A DNA stretch of 64,000 nucleotides, taken from contig OU744451.1 of NCBI GenBank assembly GCA_916610825.1, forward strand, positions 22,704,349-22,768,348, read 5' to 3'. Source of the stretch: Haliclystus octoradiatus (Eukaryota > Cnidaria > Staurozoa > Stauromedusae > Haliclystidae). The notes under the pieces are model-generated. The model did no database searches, was not told the origin of the DNA, and saw nothing but the letters and a program-made list of their open reading frames with translations. The position numbers were made by a program, and so were the translations under genes. Positions 55,001 through 64,000 of this stretch are shown piece after piece (positions within the stretch are counted from its first letter, which is position 1; each line of letters starts with the position of its first letter).

Positions 55001-57109
55001 GAAGGGTCGAAGGCATGTTTATCTGTTGCAAAAGCAGTTGACCCAAAGATTGATAGTGGATATTTAGTATGGATTTAAATATATTTCCCTTTCAACTTCA
55101 GCATTATCTTGTGATAGTTTTAGTGTTGGTCTGTTGCAAATACCAACAACAGACTGGCGTGAATTTCTGTCAAGAGACTTGGCTTCTTGCTATTCTTGCT
55201 TTAATTATGGTCATATTTATCATTACATTGTGGAGTCATCGTCAGAAAATGTGTTTTATCAATATAACAACAGTGAAGAAGAAGAAGATGTGTGTGAGGA
55301 TCCATATACTACATGTTACCAGCCAAACCCTTGAAGAAAGGTAGGCCTACAGCATACATTTTGTAGCACGTCGTTTTGTTGAAACATTTATGATATTGTT
55401 ATATCGAACTAGCAAATTACTTTTGAGGGCTTATGTTTAACATAAATTCCATGGAAAAAGAATTTTCGTTAAAAGTGAATATTGTTTTAAGTAAGGCAAG
55501 TGGATCGGTGTTCATCCTCTTGTATTGCAAATACGCAGATGTTGTTTAGGCTAAATCAGAACTACGTAGTAACGTAGGCTACCTATCCTATTTATCATCA
55601 GTGTTTATCCACTCTTGTCATCCCCATTAGGACATTCCGGGGTTATTTTCATGTGTATTATTCTCAGTTAGTGTTATTTAGTGTTTCAAATTATCAATTT
55701 TCAGGAGAGATCAACTATATGTAGCCTCAAGATGTCACTATGGTGTATTTCAGATTATTATGTGGTTACGATGATTGCTATTTACTTGGGTCTGTTTATA
55801 ATTGATTTACAATATATAACTATTTATTAAGAGATTATCGACTGTATTTACTGGTTATATATTTCATCATTATTAATTGAAATGTATTATGTTTAAAAGT
55901 TGTCATTTGATAGCGACGAGAACATCGACTATAAGCCGACCGAATGATATGTTGCTAATACTCATTTGTAGTTAAAATACTATTTATAAAATAATTGAAA
56001 GGAAATTCTACGTGTCTTCTTGGTAGTTTTGAATATGTGTGTTCATGTGTATTACTTGCTACAAGTCCTTATTTTATTTCTAGTAAAACTGGTATACATT
56101 TTTAAATTTAGTTGTTGTTATTGTTTTGTTGTTTTCTACCAATTCACACTTTTTGCCAAGATTTGGGAAGCGAATACAAAACGTTCATACGGCTTATTTC
56201 TCCGGATTTCAGGAATCTGATTTACAGGTACCCCAACAGTAATGCTTCGTGGTACCTTTCGTTTTTGGTTTATCACGTTCTGTGGATTGCATATCGAGTA
56301 AATTAGTTTTTAACTTGGGCAATAAACATCAACGAACGCGGTCAAAACGCAGCTAACTCAGAAATGATATCGAAGTGTTGTACGTTGTGCTATCCCATAA
56401 GGCTTTGCGCGAATCTATTTATAAGTCGGTGAAAGAGCCCTATTACAATTAACAGCCATTGAGCTGTGCAAATACTTTATGCAATATAAATCCAAATTTA
56501 CAAAACATCTTGGTTCTTATTCAATAACCTTTGCTTGCAGCATGATAATTGATTACAATTTGTAACGCCTAATCAAGTCTAAGTATTATGCTGCACTAAC
56601 TGTTGGGATACAACTCTATCTATACATAGGCCTATCCCCTTCACCTATCGGATTTGTAGGTCTGATACATTTAAAAAGTAGCCTAGAACTCTAGAATTTC
56701 CAACTTCAATTGCTAGGACTAATCCTGGACCTGGACTATTGTCTGAACTGATATTGGAAATTGGCTCAGGCTCAGTGTTGAGCTTATCGATCACATTAAC
56801 AATCATAAGTCAACAATATGGCAATATATTTTATTATAGACATACATATCAAGGATCAAGTCACTCAATGGAGTCAATGTCATCGCTGCCGCTCATCGCC
56901 ATATCCGACAATCGGATCGGGTTTTCAATGAATTTCAACGCAACTAATAACATTTTTACAAAGGATAGAGCCTTTGAAAACTATTCTGTTGCTTGAATAG
57001 ATATATACTTATTATCGTGATCATTAGAGAAAATGTATTAATGTTATAACTTACTGCTTAAAACGTTAATCTCTTGCAGCACTTTCAATCTCTCCTTCTC
57101 GTCGTCCAT
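40022..57109 (-). CDS. ZC3H3: ZC3H3-like CCCH zinc-finger protein (~15 exons, one join unresolved)
   Basis: ZC3H3 is a nuclear CCCH protein linked to mRNA 3'-end processing and export. Exons, 5' to 3' on minus: 57055-57109, 53072-53114, 50892-51666, 50383-50460 (uncertain), 49332-49382, 47614-47641, 46828-46879, 45926-46016, 44735-44817, 44570-44636, 44163-44232, 42725-42856, 41594-41807, 40914-40965, 40022-40103. Five fingers in a row: C-x8-C-x5-C-x3-H (DHCIFYNKFGRC), C-x7-C-x6-C-x3-H (AVCTQFLRGTC), C-x7-C-x4-C-x3-H (PVCVFFLRGLC), C-x7-C-x5-C-x3-H (GVCQEFLKGFC), C-x8-C-x5-C-x3-H (VECEEYKSTGKC). The ~260-residue third exon is Ser/Thr/Lys-rich with repeated W motifs (NKWSAKS, RTWSPSV, TSWSAVAP), as in the family. 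The start MDDEKERLKVLQ resembles the short N-terminal helix of ZC3H3. Phases agree except between 50892 and 49382: an exon of length 2 mod 3 is missing or mis-bounded. CPSF4 also has five fingers but lacks this N-terminus. Confidence 0.85.
41308..41469. mobile_element. diverged TA-target MITE
   Basis: The middle (CCTGTATACAAAGGCCACCT, AGTGGCCAATTTA) is recognisable. It directly follows a decayed hAT-like MITE at about 41185-41307. Confidence 0.5.
41849..42030. mobile_element. TA-target MITE copy
   Basis: Full-length copy in the ZC3H3 intron, 41 bp upstream (in transcript sense) of exon 41594-41807. Confidence 0.75.
42884..43063. mobile_element. TA-target MITE copy
   Basis: Full-length copy, 27 bp upstream in transcript sense of ZC3H3 exon 42725-42856. 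Confidence 0.75.
43378..43815. repeat. 37-bp satellite derived from the GTTCATGAAC element
   Basis: Five head-to-tail copies of a 37-bp unit (GTTCATGAACAGTTCAGGAA plus AATTGGAGCCATTTAAC) are followed by a larger ~130-bp duplicated unit and the normal right end GAACTGTTTTCGCAGGGG. It shows the element growing into tandem satellite inside a ZC3H3 intron. Confidence 0.9.
43930..43950 (+). repeat. LINE-tail-like ATAAATGATGATGATT
   Basis: A short tail like those at 3865 and 34910, with no recognisable body upstream. Confidence 0.35.
44925..45054. mobile_element. partial TA-target MITE
   Basis: It keeps GAAAATACTATTTTAGGCAT and the right end GGTTTGACTGT; the left end is lost. Confidence 0.55.
45557..45885 (+). 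repeat. tRNA-derived SINE (second family), interrupted
   Basis: The head has GGTGTAGTGGTTAGGG (A box) and GGGTTCAATTTCC (B box). The body ATCAGGAAGGGCATTCGGCC and the ATAAATG-rich tail follow after a 113-bp GTTCATGAAC element inserted at 45633. Confidence 0.7.
45633..45745. mobile_element. GTTCATGAAC palindromic MITE, 113 bp, with TA target duplication
   Basis: Reference copy of the family. The left end is CCCCTGCGAAAACAGTTCAG and the right end, inverted, is CCCCTACGAAAATAGTTAAA. The centre carries GTTCATGAACAGTTCATGAA and ATGGATCCAATTTTC. It is flanked by TA on both sides. The related SINE at 47806 shows the uninterrupted site (GAGCACTATATGTTGGCG), so insertion at TA is seen directly. Confidence 0.8.
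46088..46258. mobile_element. hAT-like MITE, CAGGGTCCAACAAAA end
   Basis: The left end is CAGGGTCCAACAAAA; the right end TTGTCAGACCATG is decayed. No clear target duplication. Confidence 0.55.
47806..48022 (+). repeat. tRNA-derived SINE (second family), intact
   Basis: A-box GGTGTAGTGGCTAGGGC, B-box GGGTTCAATCC, body GGCGTCAGGAAGGGCATCCG, tail GGATAAATGATAAATCC then A9. The body word GCATCCGGC recurs in SINEs and LINEs of many animals. It lies in a ZC3H3 intron. Confidence 0.75.
48023..49331. other. ZC3H3 intron, no gene seen
   Basis: AT-rich. A cluster of short related words (TTATCACGTAGTGCTACG, TTATCGTACAATACG) lies at about 48230-48460 and again near 48715-48785; no other recognisable content. 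Confidence 0.4.
49340..49541 (-). repeat. 101-bp tandem duplication of a ZC3H3 exon with its acceptor
   Basis: 49340-49440 and 49441-49541 are near-identical. The unit holds the acceptor (TTCTTTTAG|AC) and the first ~42 bases of exon 49332-49382. The upstream (in transcript) copy keeps the acceptor but loses the original donor; a substitute donor CTACT|GTATGT appears at the repeat junction. Confidence 0.85.
49723..49897. mobile_element. hAT-like MITE, 175 bp, perfect 8-bp target duplication
   Basis: Ends CAGAGTCCGACAAACGG and inverted CAGGGTCTGACAAAAGT; ACTGCAAT on both sides. Confidence 0.8.
50688..50795. mobile_element. internally deleted TA-target MITE, 108 bp
   Basis: Both termini are present (ACAGTGAAACCCGTATATGA; inverted ACAGTCAAACCTATTATAA) but the middle ~75 bp is missing. 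Confidence 0.65.
51923..52126. mobile_element. hAT-like MITE, 204 bp, perfect 8-bp target duplication
   Basis: Ends CAGGGTCCGACAAAGTCC and inverted CAGGGTCCTACAAAATG; ATTGAGAT on both sides. It lies in the second ZC3H3 intron. Confidence 0.85.
52150..52617. mobile_element. foldback element with ~180-bp inverted arms
   Basis: The left arm (ATGAGCTGAGTTCAGATATG, CGCAACAGTTTCGATTTTA, AAAAGGTGTGAAAATTT) is repeated inverted on the right with ~90% identity by eye; only ~100 bp separates the arms. Transcribed through, it would form a long hairpin. No coding content. Confidence 0.8.
53164..53344. mobile_element. TA-target MITE copy
   Basis: Full-length copy in ZC3H3 intron 1, 50 bp upstream in transcript sense of exon 53072-53114. 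Confidence 0.75.
53843..53925 (+). repeat. CTGATAATCG-hairpin-CGTGAAC motif
   Basis: CTGATAATCGTTTAATAACG then TGAACTTG; a ~75-bp match, inverted, to 58507-58595. Confidence 0.45.
54679..56440. mobile_element. DNA transposon remnant, 1762 bp, GGGCTCTTTCAC ends
   Basis: Inverted ends GGGCTCTTTCAC with further agreement about 40 bp inside (GCATTGTGGGATA versus GCCTTATGGGATA), flanked by TA. It contains a broken coding region (54843-55334). It occupies ZC3H3 intron 1. The SAP-like coding remnant recalls ISL2EU/IS4EU elements, but I cannot confirm the superfamily. Confidence 0.6.
54843..55334 (+). pseudogene. transposon-derived ORF remnant with SAP-like motif
   Basis: The frame starts MDLDHPMIVLDGVKVPGAVL and meets a TGA after PHIPSNC, then continues VQVKRWLEKCHGENNW, similar to the SAP DNA-binding signature (xxKRWLxxHG) of SAP-YqaJ transposon proteins. 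After a further TAG and frameshift it resumes at about 55134 with IPTTDWREFLSRDLASCYSC and an acidic run ending CYQPNP. At least two stops show it is dead. Product identity is inferred from the motif only. Confidence 0.45.
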
Positions 57110-57215
57110 CTTTTACTTTTCATGACGCAAGAAAAAACAAACCTCCATTTCACTTTCGAGTTGCATAACAACGAGACCAACATAACAGGGCAAGTTTCTG
57201 ATTGGAAAAGACGGC
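57110..57215. promoter_or_regulatory. probable bidirectional promoter of ZC3H3 and NGDN
   Basis: Only 106 bp separates the ZC3H3 start codon (57109, minus) from the NGDN start codon (57216, plus). Both 5' UTRs and core promoters must share or overlap this gap unless a 5' UTR intron exists. No TATA box is evident. Confidence 0.6.
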
Positions 57216-58160
57216 ATGGCGGACGAGAAAGATGAACTTGAAATTGTGGCAAAAGAATTACCTGATCTCATAACATTGCTATCAGATGTTGAAGCAAAAG
57301 GCTCAAAATTCCAGGGGAATCTTAAAGATCTATCAAAAAGATTGAATAATGGTGATTTTTCAGGTGAAGAAGGGATATCTTTTTTAGATGTCAAAAACAA
57401 TTTACTTCTGCAATATTTAATCGATGTTTGTTATGTCATGTTACTTAAACTGAATAGCCGTAGTATTGAAAATGATCCATGCCTAGAAAGAATCGTCGAA
57501 GTACGCACATATTTAGAAAAAATGCGTCCAATTGATCAAAAATTGAAATATCAAGTTGATAAACTTACAAAAATGGCAACTGAAGGTGCTGCTGTTGCCT
57601 CAAATAATCCATTAAGTTTTAGACCTAAGCTAGATAATATGGATGATGTAGAGAATGAAGATGAAGAAGAAGTTAATTCAACAAAGAATGAAAATGTTTA
57701 TGTTGTCCCAAAATCACTAGCTGTCCCATATGATGATAATTCAATAACAAGTAAAAGACAAAAAATATTTGAAAGAGCAAAACAGCGTGCATTAGACAGT
57801 TCATTAATCAAAGAACTTCAATCTGAATATTCAGAACAACCAGAAGAATATAGTGATTTTACACGTAATAAAAAAGCGGTAAAACGTATAGAAAAAGAAG
57901 ATGCTGTAACAAAATATGAAGAAGATAATTTCTTGCGAATGCCGATTACAAGAAAAGACAAGCAAGAACGGAAACGTAAAAATTATGAACGATTCGATGA
58001 TATCACGAAATTTGATAATATTGATGCATTACATCAAGACGTTGAAAATGATTTGGATGATATTGAGAATAAAAAACAAAAGGGAAAGAAAGGGAAATAT
58101 GATAAAAAGAAATCAGGATTTAAAAAGAAAAAAACAAATAAATTCAAACGTCGAAAATAG
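57216..58160 (+). CDS. NGDN: neuroguidin (Sas10/Utp3/C1D family), intronless
   Basis: Neuroguidin is a nucleolar and cytoplasmic RNA-associated protein of the Sas10/Utp3/C1D family, involved in small-subunit rRNA processing and, in vertebrates, in eIF4E-dependent translational repression. The 314-residue product matches the usual length (~315). Residues ~10-95 form the Sas10/Utp3 helical domain (LPDLITLLSDVEAKG, LLLQYLIDVCYVMLLKL); residues ~135-160 are acidic (NEDEEEVNSTKNE); the YVVPKSLAVPYDD segment at ~166 is a conserved landmark; the C-terminus from ~280 is Lys/Arg-rich, fitting nucleolar localisation. The ATG in CGGCATGGCGG is the first in frame. The coding region has no intron, whereas the three fully traced neighbours are split into many exons; retroposition or intron loss is possible. 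Confidence 0.93.
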   Translation: MADEKDELEIVAKELPDLITLLSDVEAKGSKFQGNLKDLSKRLNNGDFSGEEGISFLDVKNNLLLQYLIDVCYVMLLKLNSRSIENDPCLERIVEVRTYLEKMRPIDQKLKYQVDKLTKMATEGAAVASNNPLSFRPKLDNMDDVENEDEEEVNSTKNENVYVVPKSLAVPYDDNSITSKRQKIFERAKQRALDSSLIKELQSEYSEQPEEYSDFTRNKKAVKRIEKEDAVTKYEEDNFLRMPITRKDKQERKRKNYERFDDITKFDNIDALHQDVENDLDDIENKKQKGKKGKYDKKKSGFKKKKTNKFKRRK

Positions 58161-59520
58161 ATTTTTAATTTAGGCCTACTTTATAATATAATAACATCAT
58201 GTTATGCAATATGTAATTTTCGAATCTAGAATGTTCTTTATTTTGAATGTTATAGTGTAAATTTTTATTGTTTTCGTTATTGTTGGCGCTGACCAAGCTC
58301 TGTAGCCATATGCCATATTGTATAGATGGTTAGTCACCAGAAGAGAATTTCTCTCAATGCGTCTTAATAATGTAAGAATCGATAATGTAATTTGCTTCAA
58401 TTATTAATTACCTATAATTAATAATAATAATATACTAATATATCATTTTACAATTATATTATTCGATAGACTTGACCACTAATTAGGTCAAACTAAATGT
58501 ATCATTTTATCATATTAATAATGAGAAGGTCAAGAAAGACACATTTTTGGGTTGTAACTCCAAGTTTCACGTTATTAAACGATCATCAGACAACAAATAC
58601 TTATCATTTTATTATTATTTAAGAAATTTTTGTTATTGAAATTTATGTAATTTTGCTATTTTCAAAATGGGCTAAATAGTGTACTAGATTTGCCAGGCAA
58701 TATATATAGGCAATATTTTAGTGATGTTTGGGCCTTGTTTTTGCTAGTTTGCGGTTGGGAGCAGCAAATGAAAGCCATGGAAAATATTTGTTTTATTTCG
58801 CTACAAAAGGTAAACCGCAAATAGAAACAAAACATATAAGATAACCTAGTTTAAATATCAGCGGTTCTGTTAATACTATGTGCAAAATATTTGGTTGAAA
58901 AATGACGAACTGATGGAGGATTAAACGGTTTTGGAAACTCTCGGGGAAACTCTATTTTATAGGCTAAGATTGATTGATTATATAGAGGGTTCTATAGCTA
59001 GATTTATGAGTTAGAAAACGTGAACATATTTTTTTGTCCGTTTTTTGACGTATGCAATAGCCAGCCAATCAGTATCTTCACATCATTTTCTTCCCACGTG
59101 AAAAAAACGATATAAACAATCAGACTGCTTATACGATGTTTTCTTACATGTGAGAAAAATAATACCAATCAAAATTCATTTTCTACCATGCCAAAAACAG
59201 TTCAGGAGTTACGGTTCATGAACTCCTGAACTTTTTTCCAGGAGCTGTTTCGGAAGAAAAGGAAAAGCTCTGGGAAAACAAACCCTAAAAAGAACAACTT
59301 GAAAGTTTTTTATTTGAGACCCTTCGCGTTTTGAACAAGGATTTAAGCAAACGACAAATAATTAACCATAAAATGAGTCGTTTAGCAAAGCAAAATACAT
59401 TGGGTTAAATATTATGCAGCATAGAAAAAATATATAACAATGACTCACTAATCCTGCTAAACAACAAAGATGCGTGTTATATAGATGCCTTAAATTAGAC
59501 AATTGCAGTTCTTGGTATAC
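58161..59520. other. intergenic, NGDN downstream
   Basis: AT-rich, no gene. It contains the minus-strand hairpin motif at 58507-58595 and a short GTTCATGAAC element remnant at 59190-59243. I saw no clear AATAAA soon after the NGDN stop. Confidence 0.4.
58507..58595 (-). repeat. CTGATGATCG-hairpin-CGTGAAAC motif, copy
   Basis: On minus: CTGATGATCGTTTAATAACG, TGAAACTTGG, then AGTTACAACCCAA. The stem CGTT / AACG differs from CGCC / GGCG at 1951 yet pairs fully. It is an inverted match to 53843-53925. Confidence 0.45.
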
Positions 59521-59524
59521 TTTG

Positions 59525-59740
59525 GCATTTCAAAAAATCTTATTTGTAAGCTACAAAGAATACAAAATGCAGATGCTCGTCTAGTAACCTGTACCAATTA
59601 AGAAGGGTGAAAACACATTACACTTATATTGTACATTGGCTTTCTGTACATCAAAGAATTAAATTCAGACTATTGCTATAAACTTTCAAATCTATTTATG
59701 TAAGTCTATTTACATCATATTTACCAATTAACAATAATTA
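59525..59740 (+). pseudogene. decayed LINE reverse-transcriptase fragment
   Basis: Translation with frameshifts gives KLQRIQNADARLVT and then a region like HITLILYxLxFLxVHQRIKF, the C-terminal part of L2/CR1 polymerases. Many stops; it lies intergenic between NGDN and the Sel1-repeat gene. Confidence 0.5.
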
Positions 59741-59942
59741 CTAAAAAATAGATAACCCCAATTTTATGCAGTGTATAGAATTAAGTTATGTTTACAAATA
59801 TAGTGTCTCAATATGCTAAAAACACCCCCCATGTCGTCAATATGTAATCGTGATTTTTATCTTAATTTAAGATACATTGATGTTCTCAAATGTGTACTGC
59901 GATAGATGAAGAATAGTTTTGTGTAAATTGTATTGGCCGTGA

Positions 59943-62900
59943 TCAATATTTGTGTGGATAAAGGTCACGAAGAGCTTGACTTGCTTTGGGAACACCATTT
60001 TTGTGAGCGTGATGAAGTAATGGCTCGATTTCACTACGAAGAAGAATAAAAACATTAAAGACAATTAATTGCATGTATTAGTAAGCGACAAATAACACAA
60101 CACGACACGAAAGCCTTGTTTTAATCTATGACTTCTAATTTGAATCGGCAAGTAATAGGAAGTGAAGCTTTTTCGCGATTGATTTTCCTCATTCAGAATT
60201 TCAGCTACGAGTCCTAACGCCGAGCGACACTTCCTGGTCTCAGTCCAGACTCCATCTAAATTGTTTTTCTTATACTGTAGTTTCCAATTCAAAATCGGGG
60301 AGTCCCGACTTTTTGTTGTAAATTTTCCTCATTTAGAATATCCAAACGCTTACTGAGGCTTTTACCGATCTCAAAATGAAAATGAGATTGCAAAATATTA
60401 TGTTGAGCTTACTGTTCTTGAATGTCAGTGTCGTATCCTTGCATGTGAGCAGCTACGAGGTTGTATCCAGCTTGGGCGTGACCGTTTTTGCTAGCCTCCC
60501 TATGGGATGAAAACAACATGAATAAATTGAACTAATATTTCTAGTTTCAATCTGAGCTGATCATCATTTGATTGTTATTATTATTTAAAGCTCTGCTATA
60601 TATGATTGCGCTGAGCCCTATGCTCAATCAGTAAGACAACATTTTAATAATTATTTCTATTGTATATATTACTTAATCAACTATGTCATATATCATAACC
60701 TGTCAATAACGGTCAACCTGTATCATTCTACAGAACGTTCTGTTTGAAATTGTTACTGCAATATTATTTTCATGAAAGCCGCGTTTCCATGTATTGATAT
60801 TTCATGCGCGCGCTTTAGTGATGACACAGTGACTGTATAATTGCTCATTATACTGTGTATTAAGCCACTCTACAGATCAATTTCAACAGATGGCAGATAT
60901 ATTATGATTGCTGTGGTACTAGTACTCTGTGAAGCATAGCCATACTACAGTATATGGATGATCTGGGGAGAGGGGGGTAACTCAAGAAATTTCAGGGACG
61001 TGGGGGCCAATTTGAATTCAAAATTTTGCCCTCCAAAATTTTGATTTTCCAAAATCGATACCTCAAATTTTTATTCAGGCCAAAATGTTTACCCCAAATA
61101 TTTATTTTATCGAAGCATATTTGAACATTTATTACAATTTCGTGGATTAACATCAACATTTTTTGCTCATTAAAAAACAATGCCTCGAATATTTTGAAAA
61201 TTCTGAAATAGATACCTCAAAAATGTTCAAAGACCGTGAAAAGGTACTCTCGATAATTGGCACGTCCCCGTATACCAACCAACCGGACTGGTAGATGATC
61301 ACCGTAAAGAAATGTTCCATCCCTCTTATAGTTTCTATTCCTAACACATTTGCAAAACAAATAAATCCAAATAATTAATCCTTGATCATAGCACATGTCT
61401 TACCTGAACCAGTACATAGCTTCTTTATCGTTTTTGTGAACCACTTTACCTGAGTTTAAACAAACGGCATTGAATAATAAAAGAATATAGAACGATTCGT
61501 TATTATTATCGGATGAAAATCTTTTAAAAGTGTTTTTAATTTCATATACAGTAGTTAATTTTAGAGAAATGTTTCTAAATTATATCATTGGTCGTTTCAT
61601 TTCTTTCCGATGGCTTCATATGCTCAATGTATGTAACTTGAAGTATACCCATTACTTGTGAAAAACACAGATCATTTACAGTCGGAGGGTAACTTAATTA
61701 ATGCATGCGAGAAACTCCGAGTAATGTGGAAAATGAATTACTCTCACCCTTCCAATTCCTAATACAAATAGAATAGAAAATCAGCCTTGCACTTTCAGTA
61801 TTGACTAACTTCTAGTAATAAATAGTATTATTAACTTTGTTTCGATATATTTAACCTCATTTAAATTTATTATACCAATGTTTGTACATAAGTTGGCATC
61901 AAAATCTTTCCTGAAATTTCGCCATAGTCAACATTTATTTGACAAATAAACATATATGCATATAATTATATAACAAAACAAATAATCTCACCTGCTAGGT
62001 ACTGATGTGCCAAACTGTGTTGTGCATGTGAGCTACCCATGTAAGCATACGCATGCGTAACACGATGATGTACATGATCGATGTAAAAATAGAGATACAC
62101 GAAGGATAAGACAACAAAAGCTACAACGGCAATCTATTTGATAAACAAAACAAAATAATCAAAATTATATTAAACTAAACAATACGATCAAGCATTTTAA
62201 AGTGAAGGATAGCGACAATTAGAGAATACTCCATGTCAACTTTAAATTCATTCTAGTCTTACGCTAGAAGAAGATGATCTATGATAAATCGAAACGTTGC
62301 AACTTCAGAGATTTCTCTTGTCGCTATCTATCCTTCACTTAAAAAAAACGTAAATATTCTATCCATGCGGAAGGTGCTATATATCATGAATAAATAGACA
62401 CATTTGGAGCCCAGATTATAGACTTAATTTACTAGTACATTAATACAAATACCAGATGTTGAATAATAGATGGAGGTTACAGTTAAACAGATTATCGATG
62501 AGATTTTCAAACTTTGAATGACTTTCATAATTTTGGCACAATGTCATCATTTTTACCTTTCATGATGGTTCAATTCATTGAAACTATTTTTGTTGATGAA
62601 ATTGTTCGCAGAAATATTATCTTATTAGGACTGTTAGATGAGGTATATAAATATGGTGACGTGGCCAAAACTTCATGCCGCAATCTTCGCAAGAGACACG
62701 GGCAGGCTGCATATTATACTACTGTACGGATTCACAGTAAATGTTTAATATCATTGCCATGAACAATTATCTTTTTAATTTATTTGTCAGCCACGTCTGA
62801 CTATGTTTCGTGAGAATGGCACCGCAAATATATTGGGAAGAAGGACGTACATTCATATATTTATGTGACCGCGCTATACCTCTATATACTGACTTAATGC

Positions 62901-63281
62901 TACAATTACCACACAATATATATCGATGCCACTTAATCAAGCATAGCAATGTAGACAAACACAAACTTTATCTCTACCCCGGCGACACTTTTACAAATGC
63001 TTGCTGATTTAATAGGTCAATATCTCTCATGTACTTTTTTTAAAAATCATTTTGATGAATGTTATTCAACTTACCTCGACATATAATACCCACCAAGGGT
63101 CTGGTTTCTTTTTTCGCGCCAAGTATACTTTGGGACCGTAAGGTAATAATGGATCATATTCAGGTCCTCCTGGAGCCCAATCAGGTGCATTTTCTGCTTT
63201 GTTGTTTCTTTTACGTGTACCACTTTCATAAGTTCTTATTTGCGGTCCTTGCTCTTCAAATCTTACAGTTTTCGACGACAT
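59943..63281 (-). CDS. single-pass membrane protein with Sel1-like repeats (5 exons, complete)
   Basis: Exons on minus: 63075-63281, 61992-62133, 61404-61449, 60413-60499, 59943-60033; phases agree and total 573 nt (190 aa). Residues 1-65 are hydrophilic and proline/glycine-rich (APGGPEYDPLLPYGPK), then a single membrane helix at ~70-90 (IAVVAFVVLSFVYLYFYI), with a WW pair just before it. The rest carries Sel1/TPR-like repeats: AYMGSSHAQHSLAHQYLAG, EAMYWFREASKNGHAQAGYN, HHAHKNGVPKASQALRDLY. Sel1 repeats are helical protein-binding modules found in ER quality control and signalling adaptors. No signal peptide, so the topology would be set by the internal helix. I do not recognise a named orthologue. 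ATG 63281 is the only suitable start in exon 1. Confidence 0.8.
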
Positions 63282-63919
63282 CTTTCTAGAGTTGCAGGTA
63301 CGTTCTTTCGTTGAATTATATTTCACCAGCGACTGATTTTAATGCAAGTAAATAAACGAGTTTTGAAAATAGTAAATTATTAATGATTACAAATTTTTCC
63401 CTCTCAGTTCTGTATTTTTCTGAGTGAAATTATCGAAATGGAATAATTACGCAGCAGGTGCCATAGCGCAAACAACATCCACCTTCTGTTACCAAAAATT
63501 CACCAATGAATCAAAATACATCAAACATTTGAAACGTTTTGTTTCGATTCGAATATGTTATTTACAGAGCTCGATGCATAAATCGCTACTAACAAAAGAT
63601 TTACAAGATTTAGAGTCTCTACAATATATGTGACCATGCAGAAGTAATTTTACAGCGTTTTAAATCCGTGACAATCTTCCTTTTGAAATGAAAGAATTGT
63701 ATTTGCTGGGAAGTACAGCAATATACGAGCACGCTAATCTGCTTAAAAAATGTATATTATCAATTTTTCATGTAGAGTTTCGATTAGATTTTCAAAACCA
63801 GATTTGGAACTTCGAAAAATAAGCAGATGCGTTCGAAGATGCTGTTACCATATCAACAAAATATAGTGACGTCATACTAGTCCCTATTCCACTTCCGTCC
63901 CACATGTTACAAAATAAAA
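63282..63919. promoter_or_regulatory. intergenic region between divergent genes
   Basis: 638 bp between the Sel1-repeat gene (minus) and the next gene (plus). An open stretch at 63424-63633 has no recognisable protein features. Promoters of both genes are expected here, but no specific element is visible. Confidence 0.4.
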
Positions 63920-64000
63920 ATGGCTCCGACAAAGAAGACTCCAAAAGTTCACAAGGCGACTTCTAACAAGAAAATCTCGACTAAAAGTCAATCAAAAGAA
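63920..64000 (+). CDS. N-terminus of a lysine-rich protein, runs off the window
   Basis: The ATG in AAAAATGGCTCC opens a frame of 27 codons to the window end, starting MAPTKKTPKVHKATSNKK and rich in Lys, Ser and Thr. Such starts are common in nuclear or nucleolar proteins, but too little is present to assign a family. Confidence 0.5.
   Translation, partial: MAPTKKTPKVHKATSNKKISTKSQSKE

Noticed and set aside
55069..55344. 91-codon plus-strand frame downstream of ZC3H3 exon 2
   Set aside because: It overlaps, in a different frame, the broken SAP-like ORF inside the transposon remnant and shows no family match.

Overview
The window reads as AT-rich, intron-rich nuclear DNA of an invertebrate animal. 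The protein-coding genes have small exons with GT-AG introns and match animal-wide families. The introns and intergenic spaces are crowded with short inverted-repeat transposons, tRNA-derived SINEs, LINE fragments and simple repeats. There are no bacterial-style operons, CRISPR arrays or viral genomes. I cannot name the species; a tunicate or another marine invertebrate would fit, but that is a guess.

Layout: (1) 1-5208 is intergenic, with a possible first exon of a secreted protein on the minus strand (595-737), LINE remnants and two inverted-repeat elements. (2) 5209-38296, plus strand: a complete 24-exon WDR59 gene (GATOR2 subunit). I traced every exon with consistent phase, giving 997 codons plus stop. 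Its introns hold a nearly full-length 5'-truncated LINE with a 125-128 bp target duplication, hAT-like and mariner-like non-autonomous elements, SINEs, and tandem duplications that sit exactly on splice donors. (3) 40022-57109, minus strand: a ZC3H3-like gene with five CCCH zinc fingers; one phase join in the middle is unresolved. Its first intron carries a decayed transposon with a GGGCTCTTTCAC terminal inverted repeat. (4) 57216-58160, plus strand: an intronless neuroguidin (NGDN) gene, divergent from ZC3H3 with 106 bp between the start codons. (5) 59943-63281, minus strand: a five-exon gene for a 190-residue single-pass membrane protein with Sel1-like repeats. (6) 63920 to the window end, plus strand: the lysine-rich start of another gene.

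The genes are housekeeping-type and not obviously one pathway: amino-acid sensing to mTORC1 (WDR59), mRNA export and 3' processing (ZC3H3), ribosome biogenesis or translation control (NGDN). ZC3H3 and NGDN probably share a bidirectional promoter. The most unusual content is in the repeats: splice-site tandem duplications, a palindromic GTTCATGAAC element family that has also grown into satellites, a LINE insertion with a very long target duplication, and scattered hairpin motifs reminiscent of Penelope-type elements.
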